A stretch of DNA of 5,278 nucleotides from Actinomycetes bacterium. GTDB taxonomy: Bacteria > Actinomycetota > Acidimicrobiia > Spongiisociales > UBA5794. Below, in pieces: positions 1-5,278 of the stretch (the stretch's first letter is position 1; the number at the start of each line of letters is the position of its first letter). The notes under the pieces were generated by a model, which ran no database searches, was not told the origin of the DNA, and saw nothing but the letters and a program-made list of their open reading frames with translations. The translations under genes were made by a program, and so were the position numbers. Location: assembly GCA_023336855.1 (NCBI GenBank), contig JAMBLK010000307.1:1-5278 (forward strand). Direction: 5' to 3'.

Positions 1-338
1 AATTCGGCGAAGTCGGATGCGAAGTCCTGCCCCAGATCCAGGAACGTGTTGTTCTCGAGGTCATCGACCTCACCTGAGAATCCATAGAACGTCATGTCGC
101 CATCGGTGCGTGAGTAGGTCTCAAAGCCTTCGGCTTCAGAAGGCAAATCCTCGGTGAAGAGTTCCGCTGGATCATCACCTGTTTGTGACAGCAGGTCAAG
201 CATCTCCTCATCGAAGCCGATCTCGGCGCTGACCGTCGCCGATCCATCCTCTTGGATATCGATGATGATGTTCGACTCTGCCCTGCATGCTGTGAGCACG
301 AGCGCTGCGAACATGAAAACGAACAAGTACTTCCGCAT
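1..338 (-). CDS. Predicted lipoprotein, N-terminal part (cut by window edge)
   Basis: This is the first 112 codons of a secreted, membrane-anchored lipoprotein; the rest lies beyond the left edge. The N terminus has Arg2-Lys3, a hydrophobic stretch (about residues 5-15) and a lipobox Leu-Thr-Ala-Cys with Cys18 as the expected lipidated residue, so export and lipid anchoring are well supported. The mature part begins with a short beta-rich pattern (NIIIDIQEDGSATVSAEIGF, about residues 22-41) followed by an acidic stretch rich in Asp and Glu. A hydrophobic-alternating strand, then a Gly turn, then a second strand recalls the start of LppM/DUF3153-type actinobacterial lipoproteins, but this is a resemblance from memory and not a firm assignment. 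The ATG is preceded by GGAGGA. The gene diverges from the unknown gene to its right across 71 bases. Molecular function is not known. Confidence 0.85.
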   Translation of the reverse strand, partial: MRKYLFVFMFAALVLTACRAESNIIIDIQEDGSATVSAEIGFDEEMLDLLSQTGDDPAELFTEDLPSEAEGFETYSRTDGDMTFYGFSGEVDDLENNTFLDLGQDFASDFAE

Positions 339-341
339 GGG

Positions 342-347
342 TCCTCC
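342..347 (-). promoter_or_regulatory. Shine-Dalgarno sequence of the lipoprotein gene
   Basis: On the minus strand GGAGGA lies three bases before the ATG at 338. The spacing is short but the match is strong. No in-frame alternative start downstream would keep both basic residues and the full hydrophobic core of the signal peptide, which supports this start. Confidence 0.65.
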
Positions 348-398
348 GGACGTGATAACTGACATGATGCTAGGCGGTATTGTTGGTATGTGGCGATT

Positions 399-404
399 AG
401 GAGG
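399..404 (+). promoter_or_regulatory. Shine-Dalgarno sequence that decides the start at 410
   Basis: A perfect AGGAGG ends five bases before the ATG at 410. A GTG at 404 is in the same frame but overlaps the last base of this element, so it cannot be served by it. The ATG is therefore the better start. No convincing -35/-10 pair was found for either gene in the 71-base gap between the two divergent starts. Confidence 0.8.
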
Positions 405-409
405 TGTCC

Positions 410-1138
410 ATGCAGAGCGAGTCGGGCGATATTCGCCGGTCCTTCGTCGATGCATATCCACGGTACGTCGCTTCCCTCCTTGCTTCGCGAGGTATCCAGG
501 TCGACGATGTGTTGGGTGATGCCATAGTTGAGGGCGCCGCCGTGCTCGACGGATTGCTCGCAACGCTTGAGTCCGTTGACCCTGTTGATCAGGTGTCAAG
601 TCCGCTTGAACTCTTTCGGGAGGCCCTGAGACCGGTTGATCGTGCCTTGACACTTCTGGGAATACCACCACCCAGACCAGGATCGGGTCCGACACGAGTC
701 GCTCCATGGGACCGGTATGGCCTATCGCCAGGGTCGTCCCAGGTACTCGGGCCTCGGGCACAGGAAGCCCATATCGCGTGGGGCCTGAGAAAGGCCCAAG
801 CTCTCGCCAGACATCATGACCCCACGCAGGCTCCAGCCATCGGTCTCCTTGTGCCCGATCGTGACCTTCAGGGTCTTGTTGCTGACGCAGAGGCTGCCAA
901 CTACAGGACGGTCATCCTCCCAAATGACGGGGATTTCGCCATTGCGGTCGTGTGTGCTGATGAGAGCGATGCCGTGCGCACCGTTCGTAAGGCGTCCAAA
1001 CGGGCCAGAGTGATCGTGTACGGGCGTTCTGTTGACGATCTGGACCAGATCAGATTCACAAGTCTTGGTGCGACATCGGTGCTCGACGCTGGGGCGTTGC
1101 TCGGAAGACTCGCGGACCATCTACCCGTTGTCACCTGA
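410..1138 (+). CDS. Unknown protein with receiver-like C-terminal half
   Basis: I do not recognise this 242-residue soluble protein. It has no signal peptide or membrane segment. Residues 1-85 read as helical (for example the amphipathic stretch around SPLELFREALRPVDRAL, 64-80). A Pro/Gly-rich linker follows (86-115), then a helix around EAHIAWGLRKAQALARHH (119-136). Residues 141-242 alternate short hydrophobic strands and helices: AIGLLVP, RTVILP, AIAVVCAD, ARVIVYGRS, then an FTSLGATSVLD segment. This order resembles a CheY-like receiver, with Asp184 at the end of the third strand, Ser207 after the fourth, and a Gly-Ala-x-x-x-Leu segment. The position where receivers carry Lys holds Asp226, so if it is a receiver it is degenerate and may not be phosphorylated normally. 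No DNA-binding or catalytic domain is visible. The gene is convergent with the glucosidase, nine bases separating the stops, so a shared operon is excluded. The receiver reading is inference. Confidence 0.8.
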   Translation: MQSESGDIRRSFVDAYPRYVASLLASRGIQVDDVLGDAIVEGAAVLDGLLATLESVDPVDQVSSPLELFREALRPVDRALTLLGIPPPRPGSGPTRVAPWDRYGLSPGSSQVLGPRAQEAHIAWGLRKAQALARHHDPTQAPAIGLLVPDRDLQGLVADAEAANYRTVILPNDGDFAIAVVCADESDAVRTVRKASKRARVIVYGRSVDDLDQIRFTSLGATSVLDAGALLGRLADHLPVVT

Positions 1139-1147
1139 TAGTCGCAG

Positions 1148-2740
1148 CTACCGCACGACGATCGCCTCGTTCGGCTCGAGAACAACGTGTGAGAATGTGC
1201 CAGCCCGACTCGCGGCAGTGCCGAGGATCTGTGTGACACTTCCGGGAAAGGTGCATGGCTGGGGCGTATCGGTGAAGTTGATGGCTACTTGAACCGTCTC
1301 ACCACCAAGGGCGCGGCTGAACGACAGCACATGATCCTGATTCGCGGTGAGCATCGTCATGGATCCGGTTGCGAGTGCAGGTGTGGTGCGACGCAATTTA
1401 AGCAATGACCGGTACAGCGACAGTGTGGATGTGGGGTCGTCAACCTGGCCAGCAACGCTCGATTCGGGGTCGGCGAACGGGAGCCACGGGACGGTATCGG
1501 GCACGGTGAACCCCATCCCTGGTCCGGCAGACCATTGCATCGGGGAGCGGCAGCCGTCACGGTTGAGCTCCGGATATCTCTTCCCCCAAGGATCCTGTTC
1601 GTGGCCCGGTTCGACGGCACAGTCAACAAGGCCGAGTTCCTCTCCGTAGTACAACGTCGGTGTTCCCTTGAGCGTCAGGAGTAACACGGCCGCGGCGCGG
1701 ACGCGTTGCGGCCCGAATCGTGTGGCGAACCGTGGTTCGTCATGGTTGCCAAGAACATGGTTCCCCCACGCACCTTCAGGGAGCGCAGATTCGAGGGCAA
1801 TGATCTCGTTCCTGAAGTCGTTTGCATCCCATGATGCCCACAGAAGCGAGAAGTTGAACGGCATGTGGAGGCCGTCTCCGTCCGTGCCGTAGTACTCGGC
1901 CCATCGTACCCAATCTGATTCGTGGATCTCGCCAACGGCGAACCGGTCGCCGTATTCGTTGAGCACATCCCGGATCCTGGCATGCATCGCGAAGATGTCG
2001 TCGTGGCCTTTGTCGTAGAGATGCGCCTGGGTGTCGTACTCGTTGAGCGCTTTCGTACCGTCCTTGGTGCCAGTTGCCATCGGGTTGCTGCGCATGCGCG
2101 GATCCTTGGCCATGAAGTGGGCAACATCCATGCGGAACCCGTCGACACCTCGGTCGAGCCAGAATCGAAGGGTGTCCATCATGGCATCGACCAGCGCTGG
2201 ATTTCTCCAATTTAGGTCCGGTTGTTCAGCGAGGAATGAGTGCAGGTAGTACTGCTGAGTAGCGTCGTCCAGCGTCCATGCGGAGCCCCCGAACAGTGAA
2301 AGCCAGTTGTTCGGCGGTTGCCCCTCATCATCTGGTTCGGCCCATACGTACCAGTCACGTTTCGGGTTATTGCGGTCAGCCCTCGACTCTACGAACCAGG
2401 GATGCTGATCTGAGGAGTGATTCGGCACCCAGTCGATGATGACCTTCAGGCCGAGTTGGTGGGCCTCCGCGATCAGATCGTCTGCATCATCGAGGGTGCC
2501 GAAGAGCGGTTCCACATTGGTGTAATCAGAAACGTCGTATCCGAAGTCTGCCATCGGGGAGGGGAACATCGGCGAGATCCAGACCGCGTCGACGCCGAGT
2601 GTGCGGCTCAGGTACTCGAGGCGACCGGTGATCCCCGGGAGGTCTCCCACACCGTTACCAGTTGAATCTTGGAACGATCGCGGGTAGATCTGATAGATGA
2701 CCGCTGACTTCCACCAGTCGGACTGCGCCGTGATACTCAT
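1148..2740 (-). CDS. GH13 alpha-glucosidase (oligo-1,6-glucosidase-like)
   Basis: A complete intracellular retaining alpha-glucosidase of about 530 residues, the usual family length, with no signal peptide. It should release glucose from the non-reducing end of short alpha-glucosides. From the ATG at 2740 the GH13 blocks are in order: WWKSAVIYQIYPRSF near the N terminus; DWVPNH (103-108, region I); QPDLNW (173-178, region V); GFRMDV (201-206) with nucleophile Asp205; GEIHE (270-274) with acid/base Glu271; and NHD (332-334) with stabilising Asp334. A beta-sandwich C domain ends in Ile-Val-Val-Arg. All three catalytic residues are present. Blocks such as PNNWLSLFGGSAW, LHMPFNFSLLWASWD and RDGCRSPMQW recall the actinobacterial alpha-glucosidase group (GH13 subfamily 30-like, from memory). 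Val206 follows the nucleophile; in oligo-1,6-glucosidases Val at this point goes with alpha-1,6 activity and Thr with alpha-1,4, but that rule may not transfer to this group. The N-terminal calcium loop is altered. A GTG at 2749 is in frame but overlaps the putative -10. Confidence 0.93.
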   Translation of the reverse strand: MSITAQSDWWKSAVIYQIYPRSFQDSTGNGVGDLPGITGRLEYLSRTLGVDAVWISPMFPSPMADFGYDVSDYTNVEPLFGTLDDADDLIAEAHQLGLKVIIDWVPNHSSDQHPWFVESRADRNNPKRDWYVWAEPDDEGQPPNNWLSLFGGSAWTLDDATQQYYLHSFLAEQPDLNWRNPALVDAMMDTLRFWLDRGVDGFRMDVAHFMAKDPRMRSNPMATGTKDGTKALNEYDTQAHLYDKGHDDIFAMHARIRDVLNEYGDRFAVGEIHESDWVRWAEYYGTDGDGLHMPFNFSLLWASWDANDFRNEIIALESALPEGAWGNHVLGNHDEPRFATRFGPQRVRAAAVLLLTLKGTPTLYYGEELGLVDCAVEPGHEQDPWGKRYPELNRDGCRSPMQWSAGPGMGFTVPDTVPWLPFADPESSVAGQVDDPTSTLSLYRSLLKLRRTTPALATGSMTMLTANQDHVLSFSRALGGETVQVAINFTDTPQPCTFPGSVTQILGTAASRAGTFSHVVLEPNEAIVVR

Positions 2741-2747
2741 GGTGTCC

Positions 2748-2753
2748 ACGATA
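2748..2753 (-). promoter_or_regulatory. Putative -10 element of the glucosidase gene, leaderless start
   Basis: On the minus strand TATCGT is followed by seven bases (GGACACC) and then the ATG at 2740, so transcription would begin at or next to the start codon. There is no Shine-Dalgarno sequence before this ATG, which fits a leaderless mRNA. The regulator gene has the same hexamer at the same distance. No good -35 hexamer is present 16-19 bases upstream, so the promoter may be weak or activator-dependent. Confidence 0.45.
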
Positions 2754-2787
2754 GTTGTCCCATGGCCGTGCGGGTACTGGGCATTGC

Positions 2788-2793
2788 CATACT
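2788..2793 (+). promoter_or_regulatory. Putative -10 element of the transporter gene, leaderless start
   Basis: CATACT is followed by six bases and the ATG at 2800, which would place the transcription start at the A of the start codon. No Shine-Dalgarno sequence precedes this ATG. No recognisable -35 element was found at normal spacing. The element is a five-of-six match to TATACT-type -10 boxes, so support is modest. Confidence 0.35.
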
Positions 2794-2799
2794 GTGCCG

Positions 2800-3978
2800 A
2801 TGGAGACCATTCAGCCAGATCGACGTTGGGCGTTCACGGCGCTGCTGTTCTCCACGATGGGTGTCGGCACGTTCATAGCCGCGTCGCTCGGCATCATCGC
2901 GGTTGTATTCATCACGGACCTCGGGATATCCAGGGCTCAACTCGGGTTCGTATTCGCCATCAACACTGTCGGAGCAGCGTTGCTTTCACCCGTTGTGGGT
3001 CGGATCACCGACCGGATCGGAGGCCGGGCTGCGATGATCATCGTTGCATCCACGGCCGCCGTCTCGTTCCTGCTTCTCGGATTTGCAGGATCCCTGGTCG
3101 TCCTTGCTGTCGGCTCTGGCGTCGGTGCGATCGCTCAGGCTGGATCGAATCCAGCGACCAACAAACTGATCGCTGAGGATCTCCCTGCCGGCTCTCAAGG
3201 CACTGTGACCGGCATCAAGCAGTCAGGCGTTCAGGCGTTCATCTTCGCTGGTGGACTCATCGTGCCGTCGATGGCTCTTTTGTGGGGGAGAGCCAGTGCC
3301 TACGTCATATTCGCCACCGTTGCGCTCGCGCTCGCCATCATCGGATCGCGGTTTCTCCCGAAACAGCCGAAGATCGCCAGTACCGATGGAGCGTCGCCAC
3401 CACGCGAGCGCCTACCGGCCGCGATCTGGTGGATCGCTTCGTACGGATTCCTGCTCGGATTCTCTGGTTCTGCGACGATCATGTTCGCCCTGTTCACCAC
3501 GGAGAGCCTTGGAAGGTCCATCGTCGTTGGCGGCGCTGTCGCCGCTGTGGTCGGGTTGACAGCGATGCCAGCGCGGATCGCCTGGGCTCGTCACGCCGAA
3601 AGGCATCACGCTTACCGGTCGTCGCTCCTGGCAATCTCGTTGCTCGCCGTGCTCGCATCTCTTGCTCTTCTCGGGGCCGGGGCGGGCGCGTGGTGGCTCA
3701 TCTGGGTAGCCGCTGTCCTTACGGGGCTTGGTCCTTCTTCGTGGAACTCGGTTGGCATGCTGGGTCTGATCGTGTTCGCAGGTCCCAGGGCCGCCGGGCA
3801 CGCCTCCGGAGTGATCCTGTTCGGCTTCCTCATCGGACTTGGCATCGGTCCACCCCTGTTCGGATGGATGGTCGACGCGAGCGGGTCGTATGCGGGCGTA
3901 TGGATCCTGTCATTGCTCTCCGCGGTGGCCGGGTCCCTCGTTATGGTGGCGTGGAAGCCACCCGAGCGCAGGTTGTAG
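2800..3978 (+). CDS. Major facilitator superfamily transporter, substrate unknown
   Basis: A polytopic inner-membrane secondary transporter of 392 residues, the usual size for a 12-helix MFS protein. The first helix begins at about residue 11, straight after a short basic N terminus (DRRW). The loop between helices 2 and 3 carries MFS motif A, GRITDRIGGR (67-76). A GIKQSG segment (138-143) lies at the start of helix 5. A hydrophilic linker with KQPK and PPRER (about 184-205) separates the two six-helix halves, and the protein ends in a short basic tail (KPPERRL). The GPxxGG-type motif C of drug/proton antiporters is not seen in helix 5, which argues mildly against a drug-efflux pump. The gene diverges from the glucosidase, so import of a sugar or glucoside is possible, but no residue proves it. 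An in-frame TTG at 2755 would add 15 polar residues with His and Cys, unlike an MFS N terminus; ATG 2800 is preferred. Confidence 0.9.
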   Translation: METIQPDRRWAFTALLFSTMGVGTFIAASLGIIAVVFITDLGISRAQLGFVFAINTVGAALLSPVVGRITDRIGGRAAMIIVASTAAVSFLLLGFAGSLVVLAVGSGVGAIAQAGSNPATNKLIAEDLPAGSQGTVTGIKQSGVQAFIFAGGLIVPSMALLWGRASAYVIFATVALALAIIGSRFLPKQPKIASTDGASPPRERLPAAIWWIASYGFLLGFSGSATIMFALFTTESLGRSIVVGGAVAAVVGLTAMPARIAWARHAERHHAYRSSLLAISLLAVLASLALLGAGAGAWWLIWVAAVLTGLGPSSWNSVGMLGLIVFAGPRAAGHASGVILFGFLIGLGIGPPLFGWMVDASGSYAGVWILSLLSAVAGSLVMVAWKPPERRL

Positions 3979-4040
3979 CCCGCGTTCGGATGGGTGGTGT
4001 TGCGCAGTCTTTTCTGTGTTCTGCCGTCTGGTATCCGTCC

Positions 4041-4790
4041 TCAGGTATACCGGGCGGCGATCGCGTCCGAGAGATACGCCGCCAAGCCATCCCCTGCCTT
4101 GTTGATATTCTCCGTGAATCGAGGATCCTGTGTGTACATCTGTCCGAGCCCTTTGTGGATCACGGGCGTGCACTTGTAGTACCACCGAGACAAGTGCGCT
4201 CTGTGCTCATCTACGAGAGCAGCAGCTTCGGCGGAGCTCGCAGGCGTACCGGCATCTCGGAGCACAAGCAGCCTGCGATGGATGTCATCGAGTTCTCCGT
4301 TGATCGTCTCCCAGTCCGCGTTTGTGTATTCGTCGGTTCGTTTCTCTGACTGCGCAAACTCTTCGGTATCACCCCAGCGCTTGGTCGCTTCTTCGGTGTG
4401 CTCGTCGGGGTCGAAGTCCCCGAATACGGAAAGTTTCTCTTCGGGCGTCATGGTTCCTCGATTGGACTCTTCTTGTATGGCGTGTTCAAGACTTGCAGCA
4501 ATTGCTGTGAGCCTCGTGATCTGACTCGTAATCCGGTTGTGTGCGTCGCGAAGCGTTGCATGAGCGTTGGTGTGATCAGCGATCGCTCTTGCTACCTCTT
4601 CAAGACCGAGACCGAGCTCGCGGAAGGTGAGAATCGTCCGGAGCTTGTCGACGGCCGAATCGTCGTACTGACGGTATCCACCCTGTGTACGCCCTGTGGG
4701 CGGGAGAAGGCCGATCTCGTCGTAGTAGTGCAGTGTTCTCACGGTGATTCCTGCCATTGAGGCAAGTTCACCGACTGTGTAGGCGGTCAT
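4041..4790 (-). CDS. MerR-family regulator with TipAS antibiotic-binding domain
   Basis: A cytoplasmic transcription activator of 249 residues, close to the length of TipAL. Residues 4-70 form the MerR winged helix-turn-helix, with YTVGELASMAGITVRTLHYYDEIGLL (4-29) and the wing motif GGYRQYDD (37-44). A dimerising coiled coil runs to about residue 108. From about 113 the sequence is a TipAS domain: MTPEEKLSVFGDF, a TKRWGDTEEFAQSEKR helix, then HRAHLSRWYYKCTPVIHKGLGQMYTQDPRF (196-225). TipAS domains bind thiopeptides and other amphipathic compounds, and binding converts the protein to an activator. Cys207 is the only cysteine and sits near where TipAL has its thiostrepton-reactive cysteine. 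The start is ATG 4790: the GTG at 4799 lies inside the -10 box. The gene has its own promoter just after the trehalose synthase-like gene and converges on the transporter across 62 bases, in which I see no clear terminator hairpin. Targets beyond its own promoter are unknown. Confidence 0.95.
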   Translation of the reverse strand: MTAYTVGELASMAGITVRTLHYYDEIGLLPPTGRTQGGYRQYDDSAVDKLRTILTFRELGLGLEEVARAIADHTNAHATLRDAHNRITSQITRLTAIAASLEHAIQEESNRGTMTPEEKLSVFGDFDPDEHTEEATKRWGDTEEFAQSEKRTDEYTNADWETINGELDDIHRRLLVLRDAGTPASSAEAAALVDEHRAHLSRWYYKCTPVIHKGLGQMYTQDPRFTENINKAGDGLAAYLSDAIAARYT

Positions 4791-4797
4791 GACGACC

Positions 4798-4828
4798 ACG
4801 ATACGCCCTCACGTTACGTGAGGGTCAA
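4798..4828 (-). promoter_or_regulatory. MerR-type promoter of the regulator gene, 19-bp spacer
   Basis: On the minus strand TTGACC (4823-4828) is the -35 and TATCGT (4798-4803) the -10. The spacer is 19 bp, longer than the 17 bp that RNA polymerase prefers. This long spacer is the hallmark of promoters that MerR activators untwist. The -10 is followed by seven bases and the ATG at 4790, with no Shine-Dalgarno sequence, so the transcript is probably leaderless. The layout points to autoactivation when the TipAS domain binds its ligand. Confidence 0.85.
4806..4824. promoter_or_regulatory. Palindromic operator for the MerR/TipAS regulator
   Basis: This is a perfect inverted repeat, CCCTCACGT, one central base, then ACGTGAGGG (19 bp). 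It lies almost wholly within the spacer between the -35 and -10 boxes, overlapping the -35 by two bases, as MerR-family operators do. From memory its core, CCTCACGT-N-ACGTGAGG, matches the Streptomyces tipA operator. I saw no second copy elsewhere in the window. Confidence 0.88.
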
Positions 4829-4846
4829 GGCGTTTCCTGAGATTCC

Positions 4847-5278
4847 CTACGCGCGTGCGACGAGCCACGCCCAACCGAACGGCGGCAGCACGACCGTTGT
4901 GCCGTCAGCCGCCCCAGGCCCGGTGATCTTCTCAACGCTCTCCACGGCGACCGTGCGCTGATCTGGTGAGAAGTTGGCGACCACGCTGTATCTGCCGCGT
5001 GCGTACGCAAGCACCGCGTCGTCTCCTGTTTCGATGGTCTCGAATGGCGCCGTCCCGAAGGCCTGAGGACGGTGGTCGATCATGGAGCGCAGTGCGTGGA
5101 GAGGTGACGATTCGTCACCGATCTGGTCTTCAACATTGACCGAGCGAGTTCCGTACACCTCGTCGGTGATCACCGGTAGATAGAAGCGGTCCGGATCAGC
5201 GCCAGACCAGCCGCCGGTGCTGCTCGAGTCCCACTGCATGGGGGTGCGGACCCCGTCGCGGTCGGGAAGGGCGATGTC
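4847..5278 (-). CDS. Trehalose synthase-like GH13 enzyme, C-terminal part (cut by window edge)
   Basis: The last 143 residues of a GH13 enzyme whose 5' part, with the catalytic residues, lies beyond the right edge. The visible part opens with DRDGVRTPMQWD, the block after the GH13 catalytic barrel's last conserved region. It continues with RFYLPVITDEVYGTRSVNVEDQ, then a helix with SSPLHALRSMIDHRP, then AFGTAPFETIETGDDAVLAYARG and a short beta-sandwich ending in LPPFGWAWLVARA. The order RDGVRTPMQW, LPVI-D-VYG, VNVE-Q, SS-L is typical of trehalose synthase (maltose to trehalose isomerase, TreS), which is why I prefer that name. The C-terminal domain is compact and diverges from Streptomyces-type TreS, so another GH13 alpha-glucosidase or glucan-converting enzyme is possible. 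The gene ends 57 bases before the regulator's start on the same strand. Read-through into the regulator is possible, although the regulator has its own promoter. Confidence 0.8.
   Translation of the reverse strand, partial: DIALPDRDGVRTPMQWDSSSTGGWSGADPDRFYLPVITDEVYGTRSVNVEDQIGDESSPLHALRSMIDHRPQAFGTAPFETIETGDDAVLAYARGRYSVVANFSPDQRTVAVESVEKITGPGAADGTTVVLPPFGWAWLVARA

Noticed and set aside
404..406. GTG as start of the unknown plus-strand gene
   Set aside because: It overlaps the AGGAGG; the ATG six bases later has ideal spacing to it.
339..409. Promoters for the divergent lipoprotein and unknown genes
   Set aside because: Candidate hexamers (CTGACA, TATTGT, TAGCAT) have wrong spacing or no partner, so none is listed.
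1675..2210. Alternative-frame open frames inside the glucosidase gene
   Set aside because: They fall within a continuous GH13 frame with all motifs and show low-complexity Arg/Ser/Thr-rich translations typical of shadows.
2761..2790. Imperfect inverted repeat (CATGGCC and GGGCATTG) in the divergent gap
   Set aside because: Only about six of eight positions match with an 11-base loop; this is expected by chance in GC-rich DNA.
2755..2799. TTG start giving the transporter a 15-residue extension
   Set aside because: The extension is polar with His and Cys, unlike an MFS N terminus, and a plausible -10 box lies within it.
3979..4040. Bidirectional terminator between the convergent transporter and regulator genes
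   Set aside because: I found no stem longer than about five base pairs and no T-run after a hairpin, so no terminator is called.
3282..4349. Long plus-strand open frame (355 codons) overlapping the transporter and regulator
   Set aside because: Arg-rich composition with no recognisable domain; it lies in another frame over two genes with strong family matches.
4797..4799. GTG as start of the MerR/TipAS gene
   Set aside because: It overlaps the -10 box and would lie upstream of the expected transcription start.

Overview
The window looks like chromosomal DNA from a GC-rich actinobacterium (an acidimicrobial or similar lineage is possible but not provable here). The grounds are the G+C-rich wobble positions, GTG/TTG codons near several starts, a TipA-type MerR regulator with an actinobacterial-style operator, actinobacterial-type GH13 enzymes, and starts that look leaderless. 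I see no mobile element, RNA gene, CRISPR array or phage gene. Coding density is high and no gap exceeds about 75 bases.

Layout, left to right. (1) The 5' part of a minus-strand lipoprotein gene runs off the left edge. (2) Diverging from it is a plus-strand gene for a 242-residue protein that I do not recognise, with a helical N-terminal half and a C-terminal half resembling a degenerate receiver domain. (3) A complete minus-strand GH13 alpha-glucosidase (about 530 residues) converges on it with only 9 bases between the stops. (4) A plus-strand major-facilitator transporter (392 residues) diverges from the glucosidase across 59 bases. (5) A minus-strand MerR/TipAS regulator (249 residues) converges on the transporter. 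(6) Upstream of the regulator, on the same strand, the last 143 residues of a second GH13 enzyme run in from the right edge; its conserved blocks point to a trehalose synthase-like protein.

Two enzymes of alpha-glucoside metabolism lie within about 2 kb of each other, so the neighbourhood is probably concerned with alpha-glucan, maltose or trehalose use. The transporter may serve the same purpose, but its substrate cannot be read from the sequence. The regulator is of the kind that senses thiopeptide-like or other amphipathic antibiotics and activates its own promoter. That promoter is the clearest regulatory element here: a 19-bp perfect palindrome lies in a 19-bp spacer between -35 and -10 elements. 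The -10 is 7 bases from the ATG, so the mRNA is probably leaderless. The glucosidase start shows the same -10 hexamer and the same 7-base distance. The lipoprotein and the unknown protein instead have clear Shine-Dalgarno sequences.

I found no evidence of a wholly new biological system. The items most worth following are the tipA-like operator and promoter, the regulator's single cysteine, the altered calcium loop of the glucosidase, and the receiver-like unknown protein.
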